Of a stretch of 64,000 bases of DNA, positions 27,939 to 37,217 are shown piece after piece. Each line of letters opens with the position of its first letter. Within the stretch, counting starts at the first letter, position 1. The position numbers were made by a program, and so were the translations under genes. This stretch comes from Proteobacteria bacterium UBA1148 (GTDB lineage Bacteria > Pseudomonadota > Gammaproteobacteria > Steroidobacterales > Rariloculaceae): the NCBI GenBank assembly GCA_002311835.1, contig DBZY01000014.1, positions 55,487-119,486 on the forward strand, in the 5' to 3' direction. The notes under the pieces are model-generated. The model did not search any database and was not told the DNA's origin. It saw nothing but the letters and a program-made list of their open reading frames with translations.

Positions 27939-29009
27939 TTGTATAAAATTTTCCTAGTTCTTAGCGCTACTGTTTTGCAGGTTCTGTTACCGTTAAGGGC
28001 GTCAGCCGAGCTTTACACATTGCGGGTAGGCTCCGGTCACCCCGCTGGCCCTACCGCCTATGTTACGGTCTTGCGTGATTATCTAGTTCCTGAGCTAAGG
28101 CGACGGGTTGCGGAAGAGACTGAGCATGAGCTGAGGATTATTGAGGGGTATGCTGGTTCTATTGCCTCAGTAGCGGAGACGCTTGAGGCGGTGCAAATTG
28201 GAATTCTAGACATCGGTGGATTCTGTACATGTTTCGAGCCAGCCAAGCTTTTTATCCATAATTTTCAGTACTTTGCACCATTTGGGCCTCAGGATGCTCA
28301 GGTTGGTATTCGGATTGCACGTCAGGTCTATGACACCCATCCGTGGCTCATGGAACACTTGGAAGAGAACTATCGACAAACAGTCATTGCTATCAATGGG
28401 TGGGATAATTATCACCTTGGTTCAAGTGTATCCTGGGAAACCATGGATGATCTGAGAGGCGTGAAGATTGCGGGTGCAGGGCCTAATCTGCCGTGGCTTG
28501 AGTCTGCAGGAGTCATTCCCGTTCAGTCTACGTTGCCGGATGGTTATATGGCACTGCAGACAGGAGTCTATTCAGGTTGGCTGATGTTTCCATCCGCCTA
28601 CTTTTCATACAAGTTTCACGAGCCTGCTCCGTACTACACACTTATTGGTTTTGGTGCAATGGGTGGCGCGATTCTAGTAACCATGAATACGCGTTCTCTG
28701 GATCGATTGCCATCTGACGTACGGCAGATCGTTCTGGAGGTCGGGCGCTCCTACGAGGTTGAGGCGGGGCGAGTTTTAGATGAACGGCAGGTTTTGGGGC
28801 TTGAGAATCTTAGAAACTCGGGGGCAGTGGTTCGAGATTTGCCTGATGTGGTCCGTGCGGATTGGGCTCGATCCTTGATCGATTTTCCCAACGAAATGGC
28901 TAAGGAAGCCGACTCACGAGGCATGCCTGGATCCGAAGTGCTTCGCACGTATATCGAGGCTGTTGCTCAAAGTGGCTATGATTGGCCGGTTCCGTACATC
29001 ATTAATTAA
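27939..29009 (+). CDS. dctP: TRAP transporter substrate-binding protein (DctP family)
   Basis: 356 residues with a Sec signal (cleavage near RASA). The only usable start is TTG at 27939, since an in-frame stop lies 15 bp upstream; its ribosome site is weak. The DctP core is shown by the ligand-binding segment SWETMDDLRGVKIAGAGPN, the GYMALQTGVYSGWLM segment and the FYT-type strand before GAMGGAIL. It precedes a MocA-type oxidoreductase and the DctQ/DctM subunits in one direction, so it is the binding protein of a complete TRAP system. The substrate is an organic acid, identity unknown. Confidence 0.9.
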   Translation: MYKIFLVLSATVLQVLLPLRASAELYTLRVGSGHPAGPTAYVTVLRDYLVPELRRRVAEETEHELRIIEGYAGSIASVAETLEAVQIGILDIGGFCTCFEPAKLFIHNFQYFAPFGPQDAQVGIRIARQVYDTHPWLMEHLEENYRQTVIAINGWDNYHLGSSVSWETMDDLRGVKIAGAGPNLPWLESAGVIPVQSTLPDGYMALQTGVYSGWLMFPSAYFSYKFHEPAPYYTLIGFGAMGGAILVTMNTRSLDRLPSDVRQIVLEVGRSYEVEAGRVLDERQVLGLENLRNSGAVVRDLPDVVRADWARSLIDFPNEMAKEADSRGMPGSEVLRTYIEAVAQSGYDWPVPYIIN

Positions 29010-29046
29010 TTAGGTCCGTAACGGGTCGAAAGAAAGAGGGCTGACA

Positions 29047-30039
29047 GTGATCAGAGCTGCAATGGTAGGGCTTGGCTGGTGGGGTCGACACATGGTCAAC
29101 TCAGTTGAAAACAGCGAGAAGATAGAGATTGTGCGGCTAACTGCACGCCGGCCCGATCGTCATAAGGATTTTGCGGAGGAGAAAGGGATTCCGCTTGTGG
29201 GTGATTATGCTGGTGTGCTTAAGGACCCGGATGTTGATGGAGTGATCCTTTGTACACCGCATTCTCAGCACGAGGATCAGGTGCTTGCAGCTGTAGAGCA
29301 TGGGAAACAGATTTTCTGCGAGAAGCCGTTATCCCTCACAAAGAATAGTATCGAGCGGATGTTGACCGCAACGAACGAAGCGGGACTAGTCATGGGGGTT
29401 GGGCACGAGCGTCGCTTCGAGTCAACAATGGAGGCTATAGCAGAGATAGTAGCGTCTGGAGCGCTTGGTACGCAGATGCACGTTGAAGCTAATTTCTCTC
29501 ATAGCATCTTTGCTTCCATCGAGGCTGATGGTTGGCGTGGTTCCCAGAAGGAGGCACCGGCGGCGGGTATGACGGGCATGGGCGTTCACCTAACTGACCT
29601 TTTTATCTCAATGCTAGGCCCTATTGAGGCAGTTGTTGCACAAACCGCGCGGCGTATTTTACCCTTACCTACTGGAGACGTTGTGACCGTACAAATACGA
29701 TTCGAGAGCGGCGCCACCGGGTTTGTAGGCGCGATTTCGGCGACACCTTATTATGGGCGTTTTACCGTGTTTGGTAACGAGATGTGGGTTGAGGCAAGGG
29801 ATGACGCTCATCCTCAGGAGGGAGGTAAGACCCATCTCATTACATGTGGAAAGGATGGAGTCCAACACAGCCAGACCTTCAAGCCTAAAGATCCGGTCAG
29901 AGCAAATCTAGAAGAATGGGCAGATGCAGTGGGGGACAGGTGTGAGTACCGATTTACAGATATGCAACGAGTTGGCAATGTTGCTTTACTTGAAGCTATT
30001 GCAAAATCCGCCGAATCGGGCGGATGGGTTGATGTTTGA
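29047..30039 (+). CDS. Gfo/Idh/MocA family oxidoreductase
   Basis: 330 residues starting at GTG (29047) after a GAAAGAGGG ribosome site. The N-terminal Rossmann motif is GLGWWGRH, and the family's EKPLSLT (about residue 96) carries the catalytic Lys. The C-terminal alpha/beta domain contains GMTGMGVHLTDLFI with the catalytic His region. These enzymes oxidise or reduce sugars, inositols and sugar acids with NAD(P). Being wedged between dctP and dctQ, it probably acts on the imported substrate. A paralogue lies at 32.0 kb and a decayed one at 40.7 kb. Confidence 0.92.
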   Translation: MIRAAMVGLGWWGRHMVNSVENSEKIEIVRLTARRPDRHKDFAEEKGIPLVGDYAGVLKDPDVDGVILCTPHSQHEDQVLAAVEHGKQIFCEKPLSLTKNSIERMLTATNEAGLVMGVGHERRFESTMEAIAEIVASGALGTQMHVEANFSHSIFASIEADGWRGSQKEAPAAGMTGMGVHLTDLFISMLGPIEAVVAQTARRILPLPTGDVVTVQIRFESGATGFVGAISATPYYGRFTVFGNEMWVEARDDAHPQEGGKTHLITCGKDGVQHSQTFKPKDPVRANLEEWADAVGDRCEYRFTDMQRVGNVALLEAIAKSAESGGWVDV

Positions 30040-30042
30040 ACG

Positions 30043-30543
30043 ATGATCAGTCGTATTGCGCAAACGACACATGTGATTTCAGCCTTTTGGGTGCTAGTAC
30101 TTGCGGGAATTATTTTTGTGGACGTGCTGGGACGTTATTTATTTAGCCAGCCATTACTTGGTGCGACTGAAATAATTAAAAACTCGGTTGTATCTATAAC
30201 TTTTCTGCAGTTACCACTTGCAATCTATAGAGGTGGAATGATCAAAAGCACAATCATTTATGACTCTGTGGGAGGTAAGGGGCAACGTATTTTACGGACT
30301 TTTGCTAATGTTCTTGGCCTCCTATTTTTTCTGGGTACTGCGTTCAGCGCCTGGGGTCCTGCGTTAGAGGCATTGAGTGTGAGTGAATATGAGGGTGAGG
30401 GAGCGCTGAGAGTACCTACTTACCCAGTAAGGTTTCTGGTAGTGGCTACATCTATTTTTGCAGCCTATGCTTATATCCACCTAATGTTTTTGGACTGGAT
30501 GGAGTATATCGATTCTGATCGACAGGAAACTGTCCGCGCTTAG
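30043..30543 (+). CDS. dctQ: TRAP transporter small permease (DctQ)
   Basis: A 166-residue four-helix membrane protein that couples DctM to the binding protein. It shows the family pattern FVDVLGRYLFSQPLLGATEI in helix 2 and two later helices around residues 80-105 and 125-150. It begins 3 bp after the oxidoreductase stop, so translation is probably coupled. DctM follows 35 bp later. Confidence 0.9.
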   Translation: MISRIAQTTHVISAFWVLVLAGIIFVDVLGRYLFSQPLLGATEIIKNSVVSITFLQLPLAIYRGGMIKSTIIYDSVGGKGQRILRTFANVLGLLFFLGTAFSAWGPALEALSVSEYEGEGALRVPTYPVRFLVVATSIFAAYAYIHLMFLDWMEYIDSDRQETVRA

Positions 30544-30578
30544 CGTACCCAAGTGGTTTAAATAGAGGATCTATCTTC

Positions 30579-31898
30579 ATGTTGGGTCCAGAGGTTATCT
30601 TTTACTCGCTGGCGATACTGTTCGTCCTAGTTCTGGTTGGCGTGCAGATTGGTATCGCTTTGGGGGTTGCCAGCGTTATTGGTGTTTATCTAGCTTATGG
30701 TGATATCAATATCGCTCTTTCTATACTGGGTTCCACAGCGTACGACGCGATTCGCAGTCATACGCTTGCTGTAATTCCGCTTTTTATGCTCATGGGTGAG
30801 ATCATCAGCCGATCCGGTGCAGCTACTGATCTCTACGTTATGTGTAATAGAGCATTGAGAAGATTACCCGGGCGCCTCGCGGTTGCTACCGTCATTGGTA
30901 ATGCAGCCTTTGCCGCGGTATCGGGCGTAGCTATTGCATCGGCTGCTACATTCAGCCGAATTGCGTATCCAGAGATGCGCCGACTCGGTTACAGCAAATC
31001 TTATGCTCTTGGCGTGATCGCCGGTAGCGGTTCTCTGGGAATGCTAATCCCGCCAAGTGTTTTATTAATCGTTTGGGCAATCCTTACTGAAGGATCGGTT
31101 GGCTCACTTTTTCTCGCTGGTGTCGTGCCAGGCCTTCTACTAGGTCTTACATTTATAATTTATTGTATTGTTATCGCGATTCGTGATCCTTCTATAGCCC
31201 CAATGGCCGATAGCGCTCACGATTATCACAGTGGGAGAAAGTCTCGTGCTGAGTTCACCAGCGGAATGGGTATTGTTGCACTCATTATCTTGGTTTTAGG
31301 CGGTATCTGGTCTGGCATCTTCACGCCAACAGAGGCAGCTGGCTTTGGTGTCCTAGGTAGCATCATTCTGGGCTATACGAAGGGAATGCGTGGCAAGGAG
31401 TTCATGGAGTCAATTTATAACGCAGGTCGTTCCACAGCACCAATTATGTTTTTGTTAATTGCAGGATCCATGTATTCGCGACTTCTTGCTGTTAGTGGCG
31501 GAATAAATCTCGTTCAGGATCTTGTTGTTGGGACTGGGCTGAGTCCGTTCGGATTAATAATGATTATGACAGTTGTTTGGCTGCTTCTAGGAGCATTGAT
31601 TGACTCAATCTCTGATATTCTCTTGACCATACCTATTTTTGTCCCCATCGCGCTTGCGGCGGGGTTTGATCCAGTCGCATTTGCAATCTATGGGATCATT
31701 GTCATAGAAGCGGGATTGTTGACCCCGCCCATGGGATTGTTAATTTTCACTGTAAAGTCTGCGGTTCCGGATCCTTCGGTAACCCTTGGGGAGATATTTA
31801 AGGGCTCTATACCTTTCTGGATTCTTATGTTGGTGGTTGCCATGCTCATCTTATTATTTCCAAAGCTTGCGACCTGGCTGCCCAGTTTAATGCTTTGA
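30579..31898 (+). CDS. dctM: TRAP transporter large permease (DctM)
   Basis: The 439-residue main translocation subunit, with about 12 helices. Typical segments are IPLFMLMGEIISRSG (about 65), GSGSLGMLIPPSVLLIVWAI (about 147-167), FTPTEAAGFGV (about 247), and GLLTPPMGLLIFTVKS near the C-terminus. It uses the sodium gradient to import the substrate presented by DctP. It is third in the dctP, oxidoreductase, dctQ, dctM series, with normal length and no odd features. Confidence 0.94.
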   Translation: MLGPEVIFYSLAILFVLVLVGVQIGIALGVASVIGVYLAYGDINIALSILGSTAYDAIRSHTLAVIPLFMLMGEIISRSGAATDLYVMCNRALRRLPGRLAVATVIGNAAFAAVSGVAIASAATFSRIAYPEMRRLGYSKSYALGVIAGSGSLGMLIPPSVLLIVWAILTEGSVGSLFLAGVVPGLLLGLTFIIYCIVIAIRDPSIAPMADSAHDYHSGRKSRAEFTSGMGIVALIILVLGGIWSGIFTPTEAAGFGVLGSIILGYTKGMRGKEFMESIYNAGRSTAPIMFLLIAGSMYSRLLAVSGGINLVQDLVVGTGLSPFGLIMIMTVVWLLLGALIDSISDILLTIPIFVPIALAAGFDPVAFAIYGIIVIEAGLLTPPMGLLIFTVKSAVPDPSVTLGEIFKGSIPFWILMLVVAMLILLFPKLATWLPSLML

Positions 31899-32023
31899 GG
31901 GAGAGCGTTATATGCAACGTCTGGTTACAGAGTAGCTGAACTCGTACAATACTAGGATGAGTTGTAGTAGCGGCTCGGAAGCTGCTCAGCAGGATAACTA
32001 GAGAGAGCAATGAGAACATCACT

Positions 32024-33085
32024 ATGAAGCAAATTAATGTTGGAATAATTGGGACCGGATGGTGTGGGGGTATTCGAGCCAACACCTGTGCGGCGAGCAC
32101 TCTCGTTGACGAACTGCATATAGCAGAGATTAACGAAGATCGATTAAAAGAAATTATATCGGAAACGAAACCCACATCGGCATCCACGGATTACAAAGAT
32201 ATCATCACCAATGATAGGCTTGATACGATTATCATTTCGGCGACTCCGGAGACAACTCATTACCCGATTGCTAAGGAAGCCTTGCTGGCTGGGAAACACG
32301 TATTTCTCGAAAAGCCTCTAGCTTTAACTTTAGAAGAAGCTGATGAGCTGATTCAGATTCAAAAGGAGAATAACCTTAAGTTTGCCATTGGTTATTCTCA
32401 GCGCTTCAATCATAAGTTTGCTTATGCGAAGAAGAGCCTGATGGAGAAAACCATTGGTGATCCGGTTTGTGTTCTAGTAAGCCGACATCTCACCCGAAGT
32501 CTTGGCAAGAAGATCAGTGGCCGAACCAACCTTTCTCTTGCAGCCATGGAGGCTACGCACGATCTAGATTTTGTGCTTTGGCTTATGGAGCCAGCCCAGC
32601 CTGTACGAGTGTATTCCCAATCCGTTTACGGTGCGATGAAAGCTAGTACAGGTTCTGAAGATGCGCAGTGGATCATGGTCACAATGGACAATGGAGTTAT
32701 CTTAACCATTGGCGCCGGTTGGACTATGCCTCCTGGCTATCCGAATTACTCAAGCACATGGGTTGAGCTTACAGGCACAGATGGGATGTTGGTAATCGAC
32801 GATACACACCGTGATGTCATCTTCAATACGATGGAGAACGGTATCAGGCTTCCAATGTCATCAATGCCTGGCGAGCCGGTAGGCCATGTATTTGCTGGCC
32901 CAATGCACAATGAAACTGTTCACTGGATTGAGGCTGTTGCATTCGATCGCCCAGAGATGTGTTCTGCTGAGAAGGCGAAAAGGGTAATGGAGATCTATAT
33001 GGCTGCTGATCTTTCTGTAGAGCGCAAAGAGGCGGTTACGTTACCACTCAGTGGCCTTGCTCTTTCGTCCGTAGCCGCTGCTTAA
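32024..33085 (+). CDS. Gfo/Idh/MocA family oxidoreductase
   Basis: 353 residues. It has the Rossmann motif GTGWCGG, EKPLALT with the catalytic Lys (about residue 93), and ATHDLDFVLWLM in the place of the catalytic His helix. The C-terminal part has VIDDTHRDVIF and GPMHNETVHWIEA, which also occur in recognisable form in the 40.7-kb remnant. It opens the second half of the transport block, 32 bp before the TctB gene, so it probably handles the substrate of the TTT transporter. The ribosome site is weak. Confidence 0.92.
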   Translation: MKQINVGIIGTGWCGGIRANTCAASTLVDELHIAEINEDRLKEIISETKPTSASTDYKDIITNDRLDTIIISATPETTHYPIAKEALLAGKHVFLEKPLALTLEEADELIQIQKENNLKFAIGYSQRFNHKFAYAKKSLMEKTIGDPVCVLVSRHLTRSLGKKISGRTNLSLAAMEATHDLDFVLWLMEPAQPVRVYSQSVYGAMKASTGSEDAQWIMVTMDNGVILTIGAGWTMPPGYPNYSSTWVELTGTDGMLVIDDTHRDVIFNTMENGIRLPMSSMPGEPVGHVFAGPMHNETVHWIEAVAFDRPEMCSAEKAKRVMEIYMAADLSVERKEAVTLPLSGLALSSVAAA

Positions 33086-33116
33086 AGGGTTCCCGTACAG
33101 ATTACGGGGGAGAGGC

Positions 33117-33650
33117 GTGATTCCGCGTCAGACTGATATACGGTTTGCGGGTATTGTATTTATACTCGCGGTACTCGCGCTGCTGTTCGGCAGCCAGCTT
33201 ATTGTGGATCCTCCCATTCCTCTGACTAATGATCTTCTAGCGATGAGCCCGCGGGTCTTTCCATTTCTGACACTACTCGGCACGGTACTTATTACGCTAA
33301 TTTTTCTCCTATGCGAAGCCCGATTAGGCGCTTTTAAAGCTATTGGCTCAATGGAAGATGGTGATCGAGCCTCTATAAATTTTTGGCGTCAAACTACTTT
33401 TCTAATCATTACTATTACATGCGCGCTGTTGCTCAATAGGCTTGGGTTTATTGCCACGATGTTTCTCTTGATGGTGAGTACATCTGTGCTTGTTGGAAAT
33501 AGGAGTCCGGTACAGATTCTATGCATTAGCACCCTTGTTCCGGTGAGCTTTTATATTTTTGTTACACATGTTCTGAGAACTGCTCTTCCCGAGGCTGATG
33601 TTGTTCAGAGAATGCTCATGCCGTTGATCCAACTCCTACCGTCTTTCTAG
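33117..33650 (+). CDS. tctB: Tripartite tricarboxylate transporter small permease (TctB)
   Basis: 177 residues with a GTG start preceded by a purine-rich GGGGGAGAGG. Four helices are seen (about 9-25, 47-70, 93-110, 115-160). The segment SPRVFPFLTLLGTVL is the family's usual start of helix 2. It lies directly before TctA and after the second MocA enzyme. Confidence 0.88.
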   Translation: MIPRQTDIRFAGIVFILAVLALLFGSQLIVDPPIPLTNDLLAMSPRVFPFLTLLGTVLITLIFLLCEARLGAFKAIGSMEDGDRASINFWRQTTFLIITITCALLLNRLGFIATMFLLMVSTSVLVGNRSPVQILCISTLVPVSFYIFVTHVLRTALPEADVVQRMLMPLIQLLPSF

Positions 33651-33653
33651 CCG

Positions 33654-35162
33654 ATGATTGAAACCCTGTTAGCTGGCCTAGATGCGGCGCTCCGAATCGA
33701 TACTTTCGTATGGATCAGTGGGGGTCTTCTCCTCGGAATGTTGATGGGATCACTTCCCGGGTTTACCACCAGCATGGGGATGTCGCTGCTAGTGCCCATT
33801 TCCTTTCTGGTTGGCGACCCACTAATAGGTATTCCGTTTTTGATTGGTGTGTACAAAGGTGGAATCTATGGTGGCAGTATTCCGGCAATTTTGATCTCGA
33901 TGCCGGGAACAGGGGCTTCCATTGCAACGGTATTGGACGGCTATGAGTTGACTAAGAAAGGTCAGGCTCGAAAGGCGCTTGAAATGGGGCTCTATGCATC
34001 TGTGATCTCAGATCTATGTAGTGATATTTTTACCCTTGTAATGATTATTCCGGTTGCAGCAATTGTTCTTGGTTTTGGACCACCAGAAATTGCATCTATC
34101 ATGTTTCTTAGCTTGGTAATTATTGCTGTAACCTCAACGGGCTCCGTAATTAAAGGGCTGCTCATGCTCTGCCTTGGCGTTTGGTTTGGGTTCGTTGGTG
34201 CTGATCCGTTCTCTGGCATGCCTCGCTATACGTTTGGCACGAATGAGCTCTACGATGGATTCCATCTGATCCCGATGCTAATAGGACTTTTCGCATTACC
34301 AGAGATATTCAATGCTGTTAAGGAAGGAGATATTAGCGGGTCGAGTGTGGGCCGATTTGTTGGTGAACGCCTCCGGTTTGATGAGCTAAAAAAAAGCTTG
34401 CGTACAATAGGTCGTTCGACAGTGATCGGTACTGGAATCGGGCTCATTCCGGGCCTCGGACAACCAATAGCGGCGATGATGGGTTACATTGCGGCTAAAA
34501 ACGCCTCTAAGCACCCAGAAAATTTTGGCAAAGGTGAGCTTGATGGTGTTGCAGGGGCGGAAGCAGCCAATAACGCTGTTAATGGGCCAACCATGGTTCC
34601 GCTTCTAACTCTCGGGATACCTGGCGATGCTGTTACTGCGTTGCTGCTTGGCGCTTTTATGATGCAAGGGCTGCGACCTGGACCAGCGTTGCTGGAGACA
34701 AACGGTGAGATTGTTTTTGCAATCTTGATCGCGATGGTCATTGCTAATTTCCTATTCTTGGTGCTCGGTTATATAAGCATCCCTTTGTTTGCGCGCGTCG
34801 TTACAATCAAACGTTCTTTATTGATTCCCGTGACGATTATGCTTGCTTTTTCTGGTACTTATCTTGCTCGCAGTAATCCATTCGATATCGTGACCTTACT
34901 TGGATTTGGATTGGTGGGTATTGCCGCGAGATCGGCTAAGTTTGATGTTGCGCCCATGGTCATGGGATTCATACTCGGGCGTGAGTTGGAATACACTTTT
35001 GGCCAGACACTAGCGTTGGCCGGTACTGACTGGGTGCACTTTGCTTTGACGGAGCGAATTGGTATGACGGTGGTTGTGTTAGCAACACCCATTGTCGGAG
35101 CGCTATTAGGGGTCCGCATGAGCAGATTCCGACAGAGAGCATTGAAGGGGGGGCAGGCATGA
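33654..35162 (+). CDS. tctA: Tripartite tricarboxylate transporter large permease (TctA)
   Basis: A 502-residue membrane protein with about 12 helices. The family signatures are LLGMLMGSLPGFTTSMG (about 25-41), YGGSIPAILISMPGTGASIATVLDGYEL (about 72-99), GLIPGLGQPIAAMMGY (about 260), and TLGIPGDAVTALLLGAF (about 320). It starts 3 bp after tctB and overlaps tctC by 4 bp, so the three are translationally coupled. Confidence 0.94.
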   Translation: MIETLLAGLDAALRIDTFVWISGGLLLGMLMGSLPGFTTSMGMSLLVPISFLVGDPLIGIPFLIGVYKGGIYGGSIPAILISMPGTGASIATVLDGYELTKKGQARKALEMGLYASVISDLCSDIFTLVMIIPVAAIVLGFGPPEIASIMFLSLVIIAVTSTGSVIKGLLMLCLGVWFGFVGADPFSGMPRYTFGTNELYDGFHLIPMLIGLFALPEIFNAVKEGDISGSSVGRFVGERLRFDELKKSLRTIGRSTVIGTGIGLIPGLGQPIAAMMGYIAAKNASKHPENFGKGELDGVAGAEAANNAVNGPTMVPLLTLGIPGDAVTALLLGAFMMQGLRPGPALLETNGEIVFAILIAMVIANFLFLVLGYISIPLFARVVTIKRSLLIPVTIMLAFSGTYLARSNPFDIVTLLGFGLVGIAARSAKFDVAPMVMGFILGRELEYTFGQTLALAGTDWVHFALTERIGMTVVVLATPIVGALLGVRMSRFRQRALKGGQA

Positions 35163-36172
35163 GCATTGGAGACTTTAGATCAGTTATCCGGTCACGATTT
35201 CCGTGCGATCGTAGGAGTATACGTCTGCCAGCAATCCTATTCTTGGTCGGAATAGTATTGTTTAGGCTATCTGTGGTGCATGCACAGTATCCAGAGAAGC
35301 CTATCACGCTGGTTACTCCTTTTGCTGCTGGAGGTTCTAGTGATCTAAACGCCCGAGTGTTTACGAGTTTCTTAAGCGGCTATCTTGGTCAAACGGTACT
35401 GATAAAATTAGTGCCCGGACAGGCAGGCCAGAAGGGTACTCTAGAGGCCGTCCGATCGGCACCTGATGGGTATACTTTATTGTTCACCGATAATTATCGT
35501 GATCAGCTTCACAAGTACACGTTTCGCAACGATGCATACGATACCAATAGAGATTTAGTGCCTGTGGCGCGAGTCAACTATGGCCAAATTGGCATTATCG
35601 TGCGTACTGATGGGGTTTATGAGACATGGGCTCAGCTTGAGGCAGATGCTCGGGCGAGGCCTGGTGAGATCAGTATGTCTCACAGCGGGTTGTGGGTAGC
35701 TCTCTTTGTCCCAATGCTTCAGCTCATGAAGGATCTAGATCTGAGTTTTAGAATGGTGCCATATCGTGGTGGTGGACCAGCTAAGGCGGCCTTGTTAGCA
35801 GGGGATGCGGATGTATCTATGGCTTTTCCAGCGACCGTAGTAGCGGACGTTGAAGCTGGGCTAATACGGGTGCTGGCCACAGCGGGATCCGAGAGAATAC
35901 TAGAGGGTGTTCCTTCATTCGCGGAGATCGGTTTATCGCCTACAACTGGGTATATACACCGTGTTGTGATGGCGCCTATCGGTATTACGGAGGGCAGACT
36001 GAGAATTCTGCGTGAAGCATTTGCTCAGATGCAGGAGGAAGAGGCTTATCGCCAGATGATGACACAATTAGGAGAGAACACCGAGTATCTGGACGGCGCC
36101 GATTATGAAGCTCTGCGAATCCAGCAATCTAACGACTACCAAGAACTCGCTCAGTCCCTACTTGATCAATAG
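35159..36172 (+). CDS. tctC: Tripartite tricarboxylate transporter substrate-binding protein (TctC)
   Basis: 337 residues. The leader is unusually long (about 40 residues), with a basic stretch RSRFPCDRRSIRLP before the hydrophobic core and cleavage near VHAQ. The mature N-terminus YPEKPITLVTPFAAGGSSDLNAR is the hallmark of the Bug/TctC family, with the carboxylate-binding turn AAGGSSD. It overlaps tctA by an ATGA. The next gene is convergent, so this ends the transport operon. Confidence 0.93.
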   Translation: MSIGDFRSVIRSRFPCDRRSIRLPAILFLVGIVLFRLSVVHAQYPEKPITLVTPFAAGGSSDLNARVFTSFLSGYLGQTVLIKLVPGQAGQKGTLEAVRSAPDGYTLLFTDNYRDQLHKYTFRNDAYDTNRDLVPVARVNYGQIGIIVRTDGVYETWAQLEADARARPGEISMSHSGLWVALFVPMLQLMKDLDLSFRMVPYRGGGPAKAALLAGDADVSMAFPATVVADVEAGLIRVLATAGSERILEGVPSFAEIGLSPTTGYIHRVVMAPIGITEGRLRILREAFAQMQEEEAYRQMMTQLGENTEYLDGADYEALRIQQSNDYQELAQSLLDQ

Positions 36173-36187
36173 CGAGGGCGGACACCA

Positions 36188-37174
36188 TTAGAGTCCTGCG
36201 CGGTTGTTGTTTTTAACTGCACGATTGACCACGTTTACTGGCCACTCGCCTTTAAGAACGCGTCGGACCTCGTTGGGCGCACCACGCTGTAACCGCTCCA
36301 TTGCTTGCTCGCTATACCAGGCAGCATGCGGGTTTATAATAACGTTCTCTCGACTTCGTAGTGTGTGGTTCTCCGGTAGAGGTTCGGGGTCGGTTGTGTC
36401 CAAGGCGCAGCCTGCGATCTGTCCTTCATCCAACGCCTTGACGAGCGCATCGGTATCTATAATCGGGCCGCGGGAGCAATTTACCACGACAGCAGTATTC
36501 TTCATCTGCGCAAATGCATCGGCATTTAGCATGCCCCTTGTCTGTGGTGTTAATGGCGCATGCACGCAAAGGTAATCTGACTCTCGTAGTAAGTTTTCAA
36601 ACTCGACTTTATCGCCGGGAATATCAAATTGGCCCTGATCCACGAACGGGTCAGAGTACAGCACGCGCATATCTAACCCTGCGGCAGCCTTTGCGACCCG
36701 TCGCGCGATGTTACCGAACCCAATGAGCCCAACAGAGGCCCCTGCCATACGGAATAATGGTTTTCCGGGTGGAACTTCCCAACGCCCACTCCGAACGAGG
36801 CGGTCGTAGAATGAGATCTTGCGTGCACACGTTAGAAGCATAGCCAGTGTGTGCTCGGCAACTTCTTCAATGCAATACGTCGGGTTATTAGTGACAATGA
36901 TACCGGCTTCGGTCGCCGCATCTAGGTCAATGGTATCGACACCTATCCCATAGCGCGCGATGATTTTGCAATTTTTCATTTTCGCCATGACATCTGCCGC
37001 GATCGGGCCACCATAAGTGTTCAATAGCGCATCACAATCTTCTGCGTCGGGGAAAAAAGCGTCCGGGTCGGTGACCTGCAGAGGCACAATATTGGCTAGA
37101 GCACCGAGAATTTCATTCTCAACATCTAATGATTCCCATACATAGTCGGTAAGAACAACTTTTGCTTTTGCCAT
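36188..37174 (-). CDS. 2-hydroxyacid dehydrogenase (C-terminal-binding-protein-like subgroup)
   Basis: A D-isomer-specific NAD-dependent 2-hydroxyacid dehydrogenase of about 328 residues. An ATG at 37174 is chosen; an in-frame GTG 12 bp upstream is possible. The cofactor motif is GFGNIAR (about 150-156), followed by catalytic residues Arg in NCSRGP, Glu in DTTDPEPLPENH and His in INPHAAW. The subgroup resembles CtBP-like and phosphoglycerate-dehydrogenase-like enzymes. It is the last gene of a three-gene reverse operon with the PEP-synthase-like and M24 genes. It may reduce or oxidise a 2-hydroxy acid brought in by the neighbouring transporters. Confidence 0.92.
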   Translation of the reverse strand: MAKAKVVLTDYVWESLDVENEILGALANIVPLQVTDPDAFFPDAEDCDALLNTYGGPIAADVMAKMKNCKIIARYGIGVDTIDLDAATEAGIIVTNNPTYCIEEVAEHTLAMLLTCARKISFYDRLVRSGRWEVPPGKPLFRMAGASVGLIGFGNIARRVAKAAAGLDMRVLYSDPFVDQGQFDIPGDKVEFENLLRESDYLCVHAPLTPQTRGMLNADAFAQMKNTAVVVNCSRGPIIDTDALVKALDEGQIAGCALDTTDPEPLPENHTLRSRENVIINPHAAWYSEQAMERLQRGAPNEVRRVLKGEWPVNVVNRAVKNNNRAGL

Positions 37175-37217
37175 GTTGATACTCACAAATTTTTAGAAAA
37201 CATCTCTTTAGAGATTG

